From Chamaelirium japonicum (lineage: Eukaryota; Streptophyta; Magnoliopsida; Liliales; Melanthiaceae): a stretch of DNA of 64,000 nucleotides. Under the pieces are notes generated by a model that searched no databases, was not told where the DNA came from, and saw only the letters and a program-made list of their open reading frames with translations. A program made the translations under genes and the position numbers. Location of the stretch: the NCBI GenBank assembly GCA_947650365.1, contig OX393557.1, positions 372,001-436,000 of the forward strand, read 5' to 3'. This document shows, in pieces, positions 50,005 through 62,217 of the stretch (its first letter is position 1; each line of letters starts with the position of its first letter).

Positions 50005-53000
50005 ATTCGCACGAATGTATCCATTCTAATTCATTCGTACGATTCATTCTAATTCATTTGTACAATCCATTCTAATTCATTCGTACGATCCATTCTAATT
50101 CATCCGTACGATCTATTCTATTTCATTCGTACGATCCATTCTAATTCATTCATACGATCCAATCTAATTCATTCATACGATCCATTCTAATTCATTCGTA
50201 CGATCTATTCTATTTCATTCATAAGATCCATTCTAATTCGTTTGTACGATCTTTTCTAATTCCTTCGTACGATCCATTCTATTTCATTCGTATGACCCAT
50301 TCTAATTCATAAGTACGATCCATTCTAATTCATTCAAACGATCCATTCTAATTCATTCATACGATCCATTCTAATTCATTCGCACGATCCATTCTAATTC
50401 ATTCATACGATCCAATCTAATTCATTCATACGATCCATTCTAATTCATTCGCACGAATGTATCCATTCTAATTAATTCGCACGATCCATTCTAATTCATT
50501 CATACGATCCATTCTATTTCATTCGTACGATCCATTCTTACTCATTCGTACGATCCATTCTAATTCATTTGCACGAAGGTATCCATTCTAATTCATTCAT
50601 ACTATCCATTCTAATTCCTTCGTACGATCCATTCTAATTCCTTCGTACGATCCATTCTAATTCATTCGTACGATCCATTCTAATTCATTCGTACGATCCA
50701 TTCTAATTCTTTCGTATGATCCATTATAATTCATTTGTACGGTATGATTCATTCGTACGATTCATTCTAATTCAATCTATTCTAATTCATTCGTACGATC
50801 CATTCTAATTCATTCGTACGATCCATTCTAATTCATTCGTACGATTCATTATAATTCAATCCATTCTAATTCATTCGTACGATCCATTCTTACTCATTCG
50901 TACGATCCATTCTAATTCATTCGCACGAATGAATCCATTCTAATTCATTCGTATGATCCATTCTAATTCATTCGCATGAATGTATCCATTCTAATTCATT
51001 CGTACGATCCATTCTATCTCATTCGTACAATCCATTCTATTTCATTCATACGATCCATTCTAATTCATTCGCACGATCCGTTCTAATTCATTCGCATGAT
51101 CCATTCTAATTCATTCGTACGATCGATTCTAATTCATTCATACGATCCATTCTAATTCATTCGCACGAATGTATCCATTCTAATTCATTCGTACGATCCA
51201 TTCTAATTCATTCGTACGATCCATTCTTACTCATTCGTACGATCCATTCTAATTCATTCATACGATCCAATCTAATTCATTCATACGATCCATTCTAATT
51301 CATTCGCACAATCTATTCTAATTCATTCATACGATCCATTCTAATTTATTCGCACGATCCATTCTAATTCATTCATACGATCCATTCTAATTCATTCATA
51401 TGATCCATTCTAATTCATTCGCACGATCCATTCTTACTCATTCGTACGATCCATTCTAATTCAGTCGTACTATCCATTCTAATTCATTCATACGATCCAT
51501 CATTCTATTTCATTCGTACGATCCATTCTTACTCATTCGTACGATCCATTCTAATTCATTTGCACTAAGGTATCCATTCTAATTCATTCGTACTATCCTT
51601 TCTAATTCCTTCGTACGATCCATTCTAATTCCTTCGTACGATCCATTCTAATTCATTCGTACGATCCATTCTAATTCATTCGTACGATCCATTCTAATTC
51701 ATTCGCACGATCCATTCTAATTCATTCGCACGATCCATTCTAATTCATTAGCACGATCCATTCTAATTCAATCGTACGATCCATTCTAATTCATTTATAC
51801 GATCCAATCTAATTCATTCATACGATCCATTCTAATTCTTTCGCACGAATGTATCCATTCTAATTCATTCTAATTCATTCTAATTCAATCCATTCTAATT
51901 CATTCGTACGATCCATTCTAATTCATTCGTACAATCCATTCTAATTCATTCGCACGATCCATTCGCATTCACTCAAACGATCCATTCTAATTCATTCATA
52001 TGATCCATTCTAATTCATTCGCACGAATGCATCCATTCTAATTCATTCGTACGATCCATTCTAATTCATTTGTACAAATGTATCCACTCTAATTTATTCA
52101 TACGATCCATTCTAATTCATTCGCACGAATGTATCCATTCCAATTCATTCGTACGATCCATTCTAATTCATTCGCACAATCTATTCTAATTCATTCGTAC
52201 GATCAATTCTAATTCATTAGCATGATCCATTCTAATTCATTCGTACTATCCATTCTAATTCCTTCGTACGATCCATTCTAATTCCTTCGTATCCATTCTA
52301 ATTCACTTATACAATCCATTCTAATTCATTCATACGATCCATTCTAATTCATTCGCATGAATGTATCCATTCTAATTCATTCGTACGATCCATTCTAATT
52401 AATTCGCACAATCTATTCTAATTCATTAGTGCGAATGAAACCATTCTAATTCATTCGTATGATCCATTCTAATTCATTCGCATGAATGTATCCATTCTAA
52501 TTCATTCGTACGATCCATTCTATCTCATTCGTACAATCCATTCTATTTCATTCGTACGATCCATTCTAATTCATTCGCACGATCCATTCTAATTCATGCG
52601 CATGATCCATTCTAATTCATTCGTACGATCGATTCTAATTCATTCATACGATCCATTCTAATTCATTCGCACGAATGTATCCATTCTAATTCATTCGTAC
52701 GATCCATTCTAATTCATTCGCACGATCCATTCTAATTCATTCATACGATCCATTCTATTTCATTCGTACGATCCATTCTTACTCATTCGTACGATCCATC
52801 CTAATTCATTTGCACAAAGGTATCCATTCTAATTCATTCGTACGATCCATTCTAATTCCTTCGTACGATCCATTCTAATTCCTTCGTACGATCCATTCTA
52901 ATTCATTCATACGATCCATTCTAATTCCTTCATATGATCCATTCTAATTCATTCGTACGGTATGATTCATTCTAATTCATTCGTACGATTCATTCTAATT

Positions 53001-53400
53001 CAATCCATTCTAATTCATTCGTACGATCCATTCTAATTCATTCATACGATCCTTTCTAATTCCTTCGTACGAATGAATTAGAATGGATTGCATGAATGAA
53101 TTAGAATAGATCGTACGAATGAATTAGCATGGATCGTACGAAATGTATCCATTCTAATTCATTCGTACGATCCATTCTAATTCATTCGTATGATCCATTC
53201 TTACTCATTCGTACGATCCAATCTAATTCATTCATACGATCCATTCTACGATCCATTCTAATTCATTCGTACATTCTATTCTAATTCATTCGTACGATCC
53301 ATTCAAAGTCATTAATACGATCCATTCTAATTCATTCGCACGATCCATTCTAATTCATTCATACGATCCATTCTAATTCATTCACACGCACGATCCATTT
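50005..53400 (-). repeat. Long minus-orientation block of copy B
   Basis: Counterpart of 15,540-18,900 at offset 34,500. Minus sequence starts 35 bp before the duplicated part. It keeps the 1,506-bp-spaced CATTCTATCTCATTC pair (51,015 and 52,521), the plus stub (53,068-53,140), and the left arm of the 543-bp inverted repeat (51,888-52,430). Confidence 0.91.
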
Positions 53401-54167
53401 TAGTGAATTCGAATTGATCGTGCGTGTGAATGAATTAGAATGGATCGTACGAATGAATTAGAATAGATTTTGCGAATGAATTAGAATGGATCGTACGAAT
53501 GAATTAGAATGAATACATTCATGCGAATGAATTAGAATGGATCGTATGACTGAATTAGAATGGATCGTATGAGTGAATTAGAATGGATACGAAGGAATTA
53601 GAATGGATCGTACGAAGGAATTAGAATGGATAGTACGAATGAATTAGAATTGATCATGCTAATGAATTAGAATTGATCGTACGAATGAATTAGAATAGAT
53701 TGTGCGAATGAATTAGAATGAATCGTACGAATGAATTGGAATGGATACATTCGTGCAAATGAATTAGAATGGATCGTATGAATGAATTAGAGTGGATACA
53801 TTCGTACAAATGGATTAGAATGGATCGTACGAATGAATTAGAATGGATACATTCGTGCGAATGAATTAGAATGGATCATATGAATGAATTAGAATGGATC
53901 GTTTGAGTGAATGCGAATGGATCGTGCGAATGAATTAGAATGGATTGTACGAATGAATTAGAATGGATCGTACGAATGAATTAGAATGGATACATACGTG
54001 CGAATCCATTCTAATTCATTCGCACGATCCATTCTAATTCATTCGTACGATCCATTCTAATTCATTCGTACGATCCATTCTAATTCATTCATACGATCCA
54101 TTCTAATTTATTCGCACGATCCATTCTAATTCATTCGTACGATCCATTCTAATTCATTCGCACGAAT
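53401..54167. repeat. Plus block with the right inverted-repeat arm, then a short minus block
   Basis: Plus to 54,005, minus to 54,167. Counterpart of 18,901-19,667. The hairpin at the left edge (53,365-53,446) has one arm mismatch. Differences from copy A include GTATGACTG for GTATGAATG and GAAGGG corrected to GAATGG. Confidence 0.9.
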
Positions 54168-56543
54168 ATATCATATGAATGAATTAGAATGGATCGTTTG
54201 AGTGAATACGAATGGATCGTGCGAATGAATTAGAATGGATTGTACGAATGAATTAGAATGGATCGTACGAATGAATTAGAATGGATTGAATTAGAATGAA
54301 TTAGAATGAATTAGAATGGATACATTCGTGCGAAAGAATTAGAATTGATCGTATGAATGAATTAGATTGGATCGTATAAATGAATTAGAATGGATCGTAC
54401 GAATGAATTAGAATGGATCGTGCTAATGAATTAGAATGGATCGTGCGAATTAATTAGAATGGATCGTGCGAATGAATTAGAATGGATCGTACGAATGAAT
54501 TAGAATGGATCGTACGAAGGAATTAGAATGGATCGTACAAAGGAATTAGAATGGATAGTACGAATGAATTAGAATGGACCGTGCGAATAAATTAGAATGG
54601 ATCGTACGAATGAATTAGAATGGATCGTATGAATTAATTAGATTGGATCGTATTAATGAATTAGAATGGATCGTACGAATGAATTAGAATAGATTGTGCG
54701 AATGAATTAGAATGGATCGTACGAATGAATTGGAATGGATACATTCGTGCGAATGAATTAGAATGGATCGTACGAATGAGTAAGAATGGATCGTACGAAT
54801 GAAATAGAATGGATCGTATGAATGAATTAGAATGGATCGTGCGAATGAATTAGAATGGATCGTACGAATGAATTAGAATAGATTGTGCGAATGAATTAGA
54901 ATGGATCGTACGAATGAATTAGAATGGATCGTATGAATGAATTAGATTGGATCGTACTAATGAATTAGAATGGATCGTACGAATGAATTAGAATAGATCG
55001 TACGAATAAATTAGAATGGATACGAATGGATCGTACGAATGAGTAAGAATGGATCGTACGAATGAAATAGAATGGATTGTACGAATGAATTAGAATGGAT
55101 ACATTCGTGCGAATGAATTAGGATGGATCGTATGAATGAATTAGAATAGATTGTGCGAATGAATTAGAATGGATCGTACGAATGAATTAGAATGGATACA
55201 TTCATGCGAATGAATTAGAATGGATCGTATGAATGAATTAGAATGGATCGTACGAAGGAATTAGAATGGATCGTACGAAGGAATTAGAATGGAGAATGGA
55301 TCGTGCGAATGAATTAGAATGGATCGTGCGATAAGAATGGATCGTACGAATGAAATAGAATAGATCGTACGGATAAATGAATTTGGATCGTGCTAATGAA
55401 TTAGAATGGATCGTACGAATGAATTAGAATGGATCGTACTAATAAATTATAATAGATTGTGCGAATGAATTAGAATGGATCGTACGAATGAATTAGAAAG
55501 GATATATTCGTGCGAATGAATTAGAATAGATCGTATGAATGAATTAGATTGGATCGTATTAATGAATTAGAATGGATCGTGCGAATGAATTAGAATGGAT
55601 CGTACGAATGAATTAGAATGGATAGATTCATGCGAATGAATTTGAATGGATCGTACGAAGGAATTAGAATGGATCGTACGAAGGAATTAGAATAGATCAT
55701 ACGAAGAAATTATAATGGATCGTACGAATGAATTAGAATGGATCGTATGAATGAATTAGAATGGATCGTGCGAATGAATTAAAATGGATCGTATGAATGA
55801 AATAGAATGGATCGTATGAATTAGAATGGATCGTACGAATGAAATAGAATAAATCGTACGAATGAATTAGAATAGATTGTGCGAATTGATTAGAATGGAT
55901 CATACGATTGAGTAAGAATAGATTGTACGAATAAAATAAAATAGATCGTACGAATGAATTAGAATGGATCATGCTAATGAATTAGAATTGATCGTACGAA
56001 TGAATTAGAATAGATTGTGCGAATGAATTAGAATGGATCGTACGAATGAATTGGAATGGATACATTCGTGCGAATGAATTAGAATGGATCGTATGAATGA
56101 ATTAGAGTAGATACATTCGTACAAATGAATTAGAATGGATCGTACGAATGAATTAGAATGGATACATTCGTGCGAATGAATTAGAATGGATTATATGAAT
56201 GAATTAGAATGGATCATTTGAGTGAATGCGAATGGATCGTGCGAATGAATTAGAATGGATTGTACGAATGAATTAGAATGGATCGTACGAATGAATTAGA
56301 ATGGATACATTCGTGCGAATCCATTAGAATGGATCGTATGAATGAATTAGAATGAATCGTACGAATGAATTAGAATGGATCGTACGAATGAATTAGAATG
56401 GATCGTACGAATGAATTAGAATGGATTGAATTAGAATGAATCGTACGAATGAATTAGAATGAATCATACCGTACGAATGAATTAGAATGGATCGTACGAG
56501 TGAATTAGAATGGATCGTACGAATGAATTAGAAAGGATACATT
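54168..56543 (+). repeat. Long plus-orientation block of copy B with 199 extra bp
   Basis: Counterpart of 19,668-21,845. Near 56,053-56,251 it has 199 bp absent from copy A, equal to five 23-bp and three 28-bp units. The extended run 55,995-56,320 matches 53,695-54,010 (GGAATGGATACATTC, GAGTAGATACATTC, TTTGAGTGAATGCG). Because a paralogous full-length form exists, copy A more likely lost this piece than copy B gained it. Confidence 0.9.
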
Positions 56544-57765
56544 CGAATTCATTCGTAAGATCCTTTCTAATTCCTTCGTACGATCCATATTCTAATTCAT
56601 TCGCACGATCCATTCTAATTCATTCGCACGATCCATTCTAATTCATGCATACGATGAGTAAGAATGGATCGTACGAATGAATTAGAATGGATCGTACGAA
56701 TGAATTAGAATGGATTCATTCGTGTGAAAGAATTAGAATAGATCGTATGAATGAATTAGAATGGATCGTTTGAATAAAATAAAATGGATCGTACGAATGA
56801 ATTAGAATGGATCGTGCGAATGAATTAGAATGGATCGTACGAATGAACTAGAATGGATCGTACGAAGGAATTAGAATGGATCGTACGAATGAATTAGAAT
56901 AGATCGTACGAATGAATTAGAATGGATACGAATGGATCGTACGAATGAGTAAGAATGGATCGTACGAATGAAATAGAATGGATCGTACAAATGAATTAAA
57001 ATGGATTGAATTAGAATGAATCGTACGAATGAATTAGAATGGATCGTACGAATGAAGTAGAATGGATCGTACAAATGAATTAGAATGGATTGAATTAGAA
57101 TGGATCGTACGATAAGAATGGATCGTACGAATGAAATAGAATAGATCGTACGGATAAATGACTTTGGATCGTACGAATGAATTAGAAAGGATATATTCGT
57201 GCGAATGAATTAGAATAGATCGTATGATTGAATTAGAATGGATTGTACGAATGAATTAGAATGGATCGTACGAATGAATTAGAATGGATACATTCGTGCG
57301 AATGAATTAGAATGGATCGTATGAATGAATTAGAATGAATTGTATGAATGAATTAGAATGGATCGTACGAATGAATTAGAATGGATCGTACGAATGAATT
57401 AGAATGGACTGAATTAGAATGAATCGTACGAATGAATTAGAATGAATCATACCGTAAGAATGAATTAGAATGGATCGTACGAATGAATTAGAATGGATCG
57501 TACGAATGAATTAGAAAGGACACATTCGAATACATTCGTACGATCCATTCTAATTCCTTCGTACGATCCATATTCTAATTCATTCGCACGATCCATTCTA
57601 ATTCATTCGCACGATCCATTCTAATTCATTCGTACGATCCATTCTTACTCATCGTATGCATGAATTAGAATGGATCGTGCGAATGAATTAGAATGGATCG
57701 TGCGAATGAATTAGAATATGGATCGTACGAAGGAATTAGAATGGATCGTACGAATGAATTCGAAT
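56544..57765. repeat. Alternating blocks of copy B
   Basis: Minus to 56,654, plus to 57,529, minus to about 57,654, plus to 57,765, matching 21,846-23,066 at offset 34,699. All four junctions are conserved. Differences are single bases, for example CGTAAGATCC for CGTACGATCC at about 56,566 and GAATGAAGTAG for GAATAAAGTAG at about 57,055. Confidence 0.9.
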
Positions 57766-58738
57766 GTATCCTTTCTAATTTATTCGTATGATCCATTCTA
57801 ATTCATTCGTACGATCCATTCTAATTCATTTGTACGGTATGATTCATTCTAATTCATTCGTACGATTCATTCTAATTCAATCCATTCTAATTCATTCATA
57901 CGATCCATTCTAATTCATTCGTATGATCCATTCTAATTCATTCGTACGATTCATTGTAATTCATTCATACGATCCATTCTAATTCATTCGCACGAATGTA
58001 TCCATTCTAATTCATTCGTACGATCCATTCTAATTCATTCGTACAATCCATTCTAATTCATTCGAACGATCCATTCGCATTCACTCAAACGATCCATTCT
58101 AATTCATTCATATGATCCATTCTAATTCATTCGCACGAATGTATCCATTCTAATTCATTCGTACGATCCATTCTAATTCATTTGTACGAATGTATCCACT
58201 CTAATTCACTCATACGATCCATTCTAATTCATTCGCACGAATGTATCCATTCCAATTCATTCGTACGATCCATTCTAATTCATTCGTACGATTCATTGTA
58301 ATTCAATCCATTCTAATTCATTCGTACGGTCCATTCTTACTCATTCGTACGATCCATTCTAATTCATTCGCAAGAATGAATCCATTCTAATTCATTCGTA
58401 TGATCCATTCTAATTCATTCGCATGAATGTATCCATTCTAATTCATTCGTACGATCCATTCTATCTCATTCGTACAATCCATTCTAATTCATTCGTACGA
58501 TCCATTCTAATTCATTCGCACAATCTATTCTAATACATTCGTACGATCCATTCTAATTCATTCGCACGATCCATTCTAATTCTAATTCTAATTCCTTCGT
58601 ACGATCCATTCTAATTCCTTCGTACGATCCATTCAAATTAATTCGCACGATCCATTCTAATTCATTCGTACGATCTATATTCTAATTCATTCACACGATC
58701 CATTCTAATTCATTCGTACCATCCTTTCTAATTCCTTC
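57766..58738 (-). repeat. Minus-orientation block of copy B
   Basis: Counterpart of 23,067-24,042. It keeps the TTCTAATTCTAATTCTAATTCC slip at about 58,574 and CATTCTATCTCATTC at about 58,457. It has CGCAAGAATGAATCC where copy A has CGCTTGAATGAATCC. Confidence 0.9.
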
Positions 58739-60168
58739 GTATGAATGAAATAGAATAGATCGTATGAATGAATTAGAATGGATCGTGCGAATGAATTAGA
58801 ATGGATCGTTCGAATGAATTAGAATAGATTGTGCGAATGAATTAGAATGGATCGTACGAATGAATTAGAATGGATCGTGCGAATAAATTAGAATGGATCG
58901 TATGAATGAATTAGAATGGATCGTGCAAATGAATTAGAATATGGATCGTACGAAGGAATTAGAATGGATCGTACGAATGAATTCGAATGTATCCTTTCTA
59001 ATTCATTCGTACGATCCATTCTAATTCCTTCGTACGATCCTTTCTAATTCATTCGTACGATCCTTTCTAATTCATTCACACGATCCATTCTAATTCATTC
59101 GTACGATCCAATCTAATTCATTCGTACTATCCATTCTAATTCCTTCGTACGATCCATTCTAATTCCTTCGTACGATCCATTCTAATTCATTCGTACGATC
59201 CATTCTAATTCCTTCGTATGATCCATTCTAATTCATTCGTACGGTATGATTCATTCTAATTCATTCGTACGATTCATTCTAATTCAATCCATTCTAATTC
59301 ATTCGTACGATCCATTCTAATTCATTCGTACGATCCATTCTAATTCATTCATACGATCCAATCTAATTCATTTGTACGAATGTATCCACTCTAATTCATT
59401 GCATACGATCCATTCTATTTCATTCATACGATCCATTCTAATTCATTCATACGATCCATTCTAATTCATTCGTACGATCCATTCTAATTCATTCGTACGA
59501 TCCATCCTGACTCATTCGTACGATCGATTCTAATTCATTCATACGATCCATTCTAATTCATTCGTACGATCTATTCTATTTCATTCATACAATCCATTCT
59601 TACTCATTCGTACGATCCATACGATCCATTCGAATTTATTCATACGATCCATTCTAATTCATTCGTACGATCCATTCTAATTCATTCGTATGATCCATTC
59701 TATTTCATTCATACGATCCATTCTAATGAATTAGAATGGATTGAATTAGAATGAATCATACGAATGAATTAGAAAGGATACATTCGTACGAATGATTAGA
59801 ATGGATTGAATTAGAATGAATCGTAGGAATGAATTAGAATGGATCGTACGAATGAATTAGAATGGATCGTACGAATGAATTAGAATGGATTAAATTAGAA
59901 TGAATCATACGAATGAATTAGAATGAATCATACCGTACGAATGAATTAGAATGGATCATACGAAGGAATTAGAATGGATCGTACGAATGAATTAGAATGG
60001 ATCGTACGAAGGAATTAGAATGGATAGTACGAATGAATTAGATTGTATCATACGAATGAATTAGAATGGATCGTGCGAATGAATTAGAATGGATCGTACG
60101 AATGAATTAGAATGGATCGTACGAAGGAATTAGAATGGATCGTACGAATGAATTAGAAAGGATACATT
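58739..60168. repeat. Plus, minus, plus blocks of copy B
   Basis: Plus to 58,986, minus to 59,724, plus to 60,168. Counterpart of 24,043-25,469. The 1-bp insertion unit CATTGCATACG and the displaced CATACGATCCATTCGAATTTATTC are both kept. Confidence 0.9.
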
Positions 60169-60708
60169 CGAATTCATTCGTACAATCCATTCTAATTCCT
60201 TCGTACGATCCATATTCTAATTCATTCGCACGATCCATTCTAATTCATTCATACGATCCATTCTAATTTATTCGCACGATCCATTCTAATTCATTCGTAC
60301 GATCCATTCTAATTCATTCGCACAATCTATTCTAATTCATTCGAACGATCCATTCTAATTCATTCGCACGATCCATTCTAATTTATTCGCACGATCCATT
60401 CTAATTCATTCGTACGATCCATTCTAATTCATTCGCACAATCTATTCTAATTCATTCGAACGATCCATTCTAATTCATTCGCACGATCCATTCTAATTCA
60501 TTCATACGATCCATTCTATTTCATTCGTACGAAGGAATTAGAAAGGATAGTACGAATGAATTAGAATGGATCGTACGAATGAATTAGAAAGGATACATTC
60601 GAATTCATTCGTACGATCCATTCTAATTCATTCGTACGATCTATATTCTAATTCATTCCCACGATCCATTCTAATTCATTCGTACGATCCTTTCTAATTC
60701 CTTCGTAT
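60169..60708. repeat. Minus, plus, minus blocks of copy B with a 115-bp tandem duplication
   Basis: Minus to 60,530, plus to 60,600, minus to 60,708. The marker GCACAATCTATTC then GAACGATCC is at 60,320 and 60,435, and CTAATTTATTCGC is repeated at the same 115-bp spacing (TAATTTA at 60,264 and 60,379). Copy A has a single copy at 25,565-25,714. The length is exactly five units. Confidence 0.92.
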
Positions 60709-61559
60709 GAATGAAATAGAATGGATCGTATGAATGAATTAGAATGGATCGTGCAAATGAATTAGAATGGATCGTTCGAATGAATTAGAATAGATTGTGC
60801 GAATGAATTAGAATGGATCGTACGAATGAATTAGAATGGATCGTGCGAATAAATTAGAATGGATCGTATGAATGAATTAGAATGGATCGTACGAATTAAT
60901 TAGAATAGATTGTGCGAATGAATTAGAATGGATCGTACGAATGAATTAGAATGGATCGTACGAATGAATTAGAATAGATTGTGCGAATGAATTAGAATGG
61001 ATCGTACGAATGAATTAGAATGGATCGTACGAATGAATTAGAATGGATCGTATGAATGAATTAGTATAGATCGTGCGAATGAATTAAAATGGATCGTACG
61101 AATGAAATAGAATCGATTTGCACGAATATATCCGAATGGACCGTACGAAGGAATTAGAATGGATCGTACGAAGGAATTAGAATGGATAGTACGAATGAAT
61201 TAGAATGGATTCCTTCGTGCAAATGAATTAGAATGGATCGTACGAATGAGTAAGAATGGATCGTACGAATGAAATAGAATGGATCGTATGAATGAATTAG
61301 AATGGATCGTGCGAATGAATTAGAATGGATCGTATGAATGAATTAGAATAGATCGTGCGAATGAATTAGAATGGATCGTACGAATGAATTAGAATGGATC
61401 GTATGCATGAATTAGAATGGATCGCGCGAATGAATTAGAATGGATCGTACGAATGAATTAGAATGGATCGTACGAAGGAATTAGAATGGATCGTATGAAT
61501 GAATTAGAATGGATCGTGCGAATGAATTAGAATGGATCGTACGAATGAAATAGAATGGA
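60709..61559 (+). repeat. Plus-orientation block of copy B
   Basis: Counterpart of 25,894-26,750 at offset 34,814. It keeps the GATTTGCACGAATATATCCG scar at about 61,115, and it ends at the GGATTCGCACGAATGTATCC junction. Confidence 0.9.
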
Positions 61560-62217
61560 TTCGCACGAATGTATCCATTCTAATTCATTCCTACGATCCA
61601 TTCTAATTCATTCATACGATCCATTCTATTTCATTCGTACGATCCATTCTTACTCATTCGTACGATCCATTCTAATTAATTTGCACGAAGGTATCCATTC
61701 TAATTCATTCGTACTATCCATTCTTATTCCTTCGTACGATCCATTCTAATTCATTCATACGATCCATTCTAATTCATTCGCACGAATGTATCCATTCTAA
61801 TTTATTCGTACGATCCATTCTAATTCATTCATACGATCCATTCTAATTCTACGATCCATTCTTACTCATTCGTATTATCCATTTTAATTCATTCACACAA
61901 ATGTATCAACTCTAATTCATTCGTACGATTCATTCTAATTCAATCCATTCTAATTCATTCGTATGATCCATTCTAATTCATTCGTACGATCCATTCTAAT
62001 TCATTCATACGATCCATTCTAATTCATTCGTACGATCCATTCTAATTTATTCGTACAATCCATTCTAATTCATTCGCACGATCCATTCGCATTCACTCAA
62101 ACGATCCATTCTAATTCATTCATATGATCTATTCATTCGTACGATCCATTCTTACTCATTCGTACGATCCATTCTAATTCATTTGCACGAAGGTATCCAT
62201 TCTAATTCATTCGTACT
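61560..62217 (-). repeat. Minus-orientation block of copy B
   Basis: Counterpart of 26,751-27,405. It keeps both CACGAAGGTATCC copies (61,687 and 62,188) and the CGTATTATCC marker. CATTCCTACGATCC replaces CATACGAACC at about 61,588. Confidence 0.9.
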
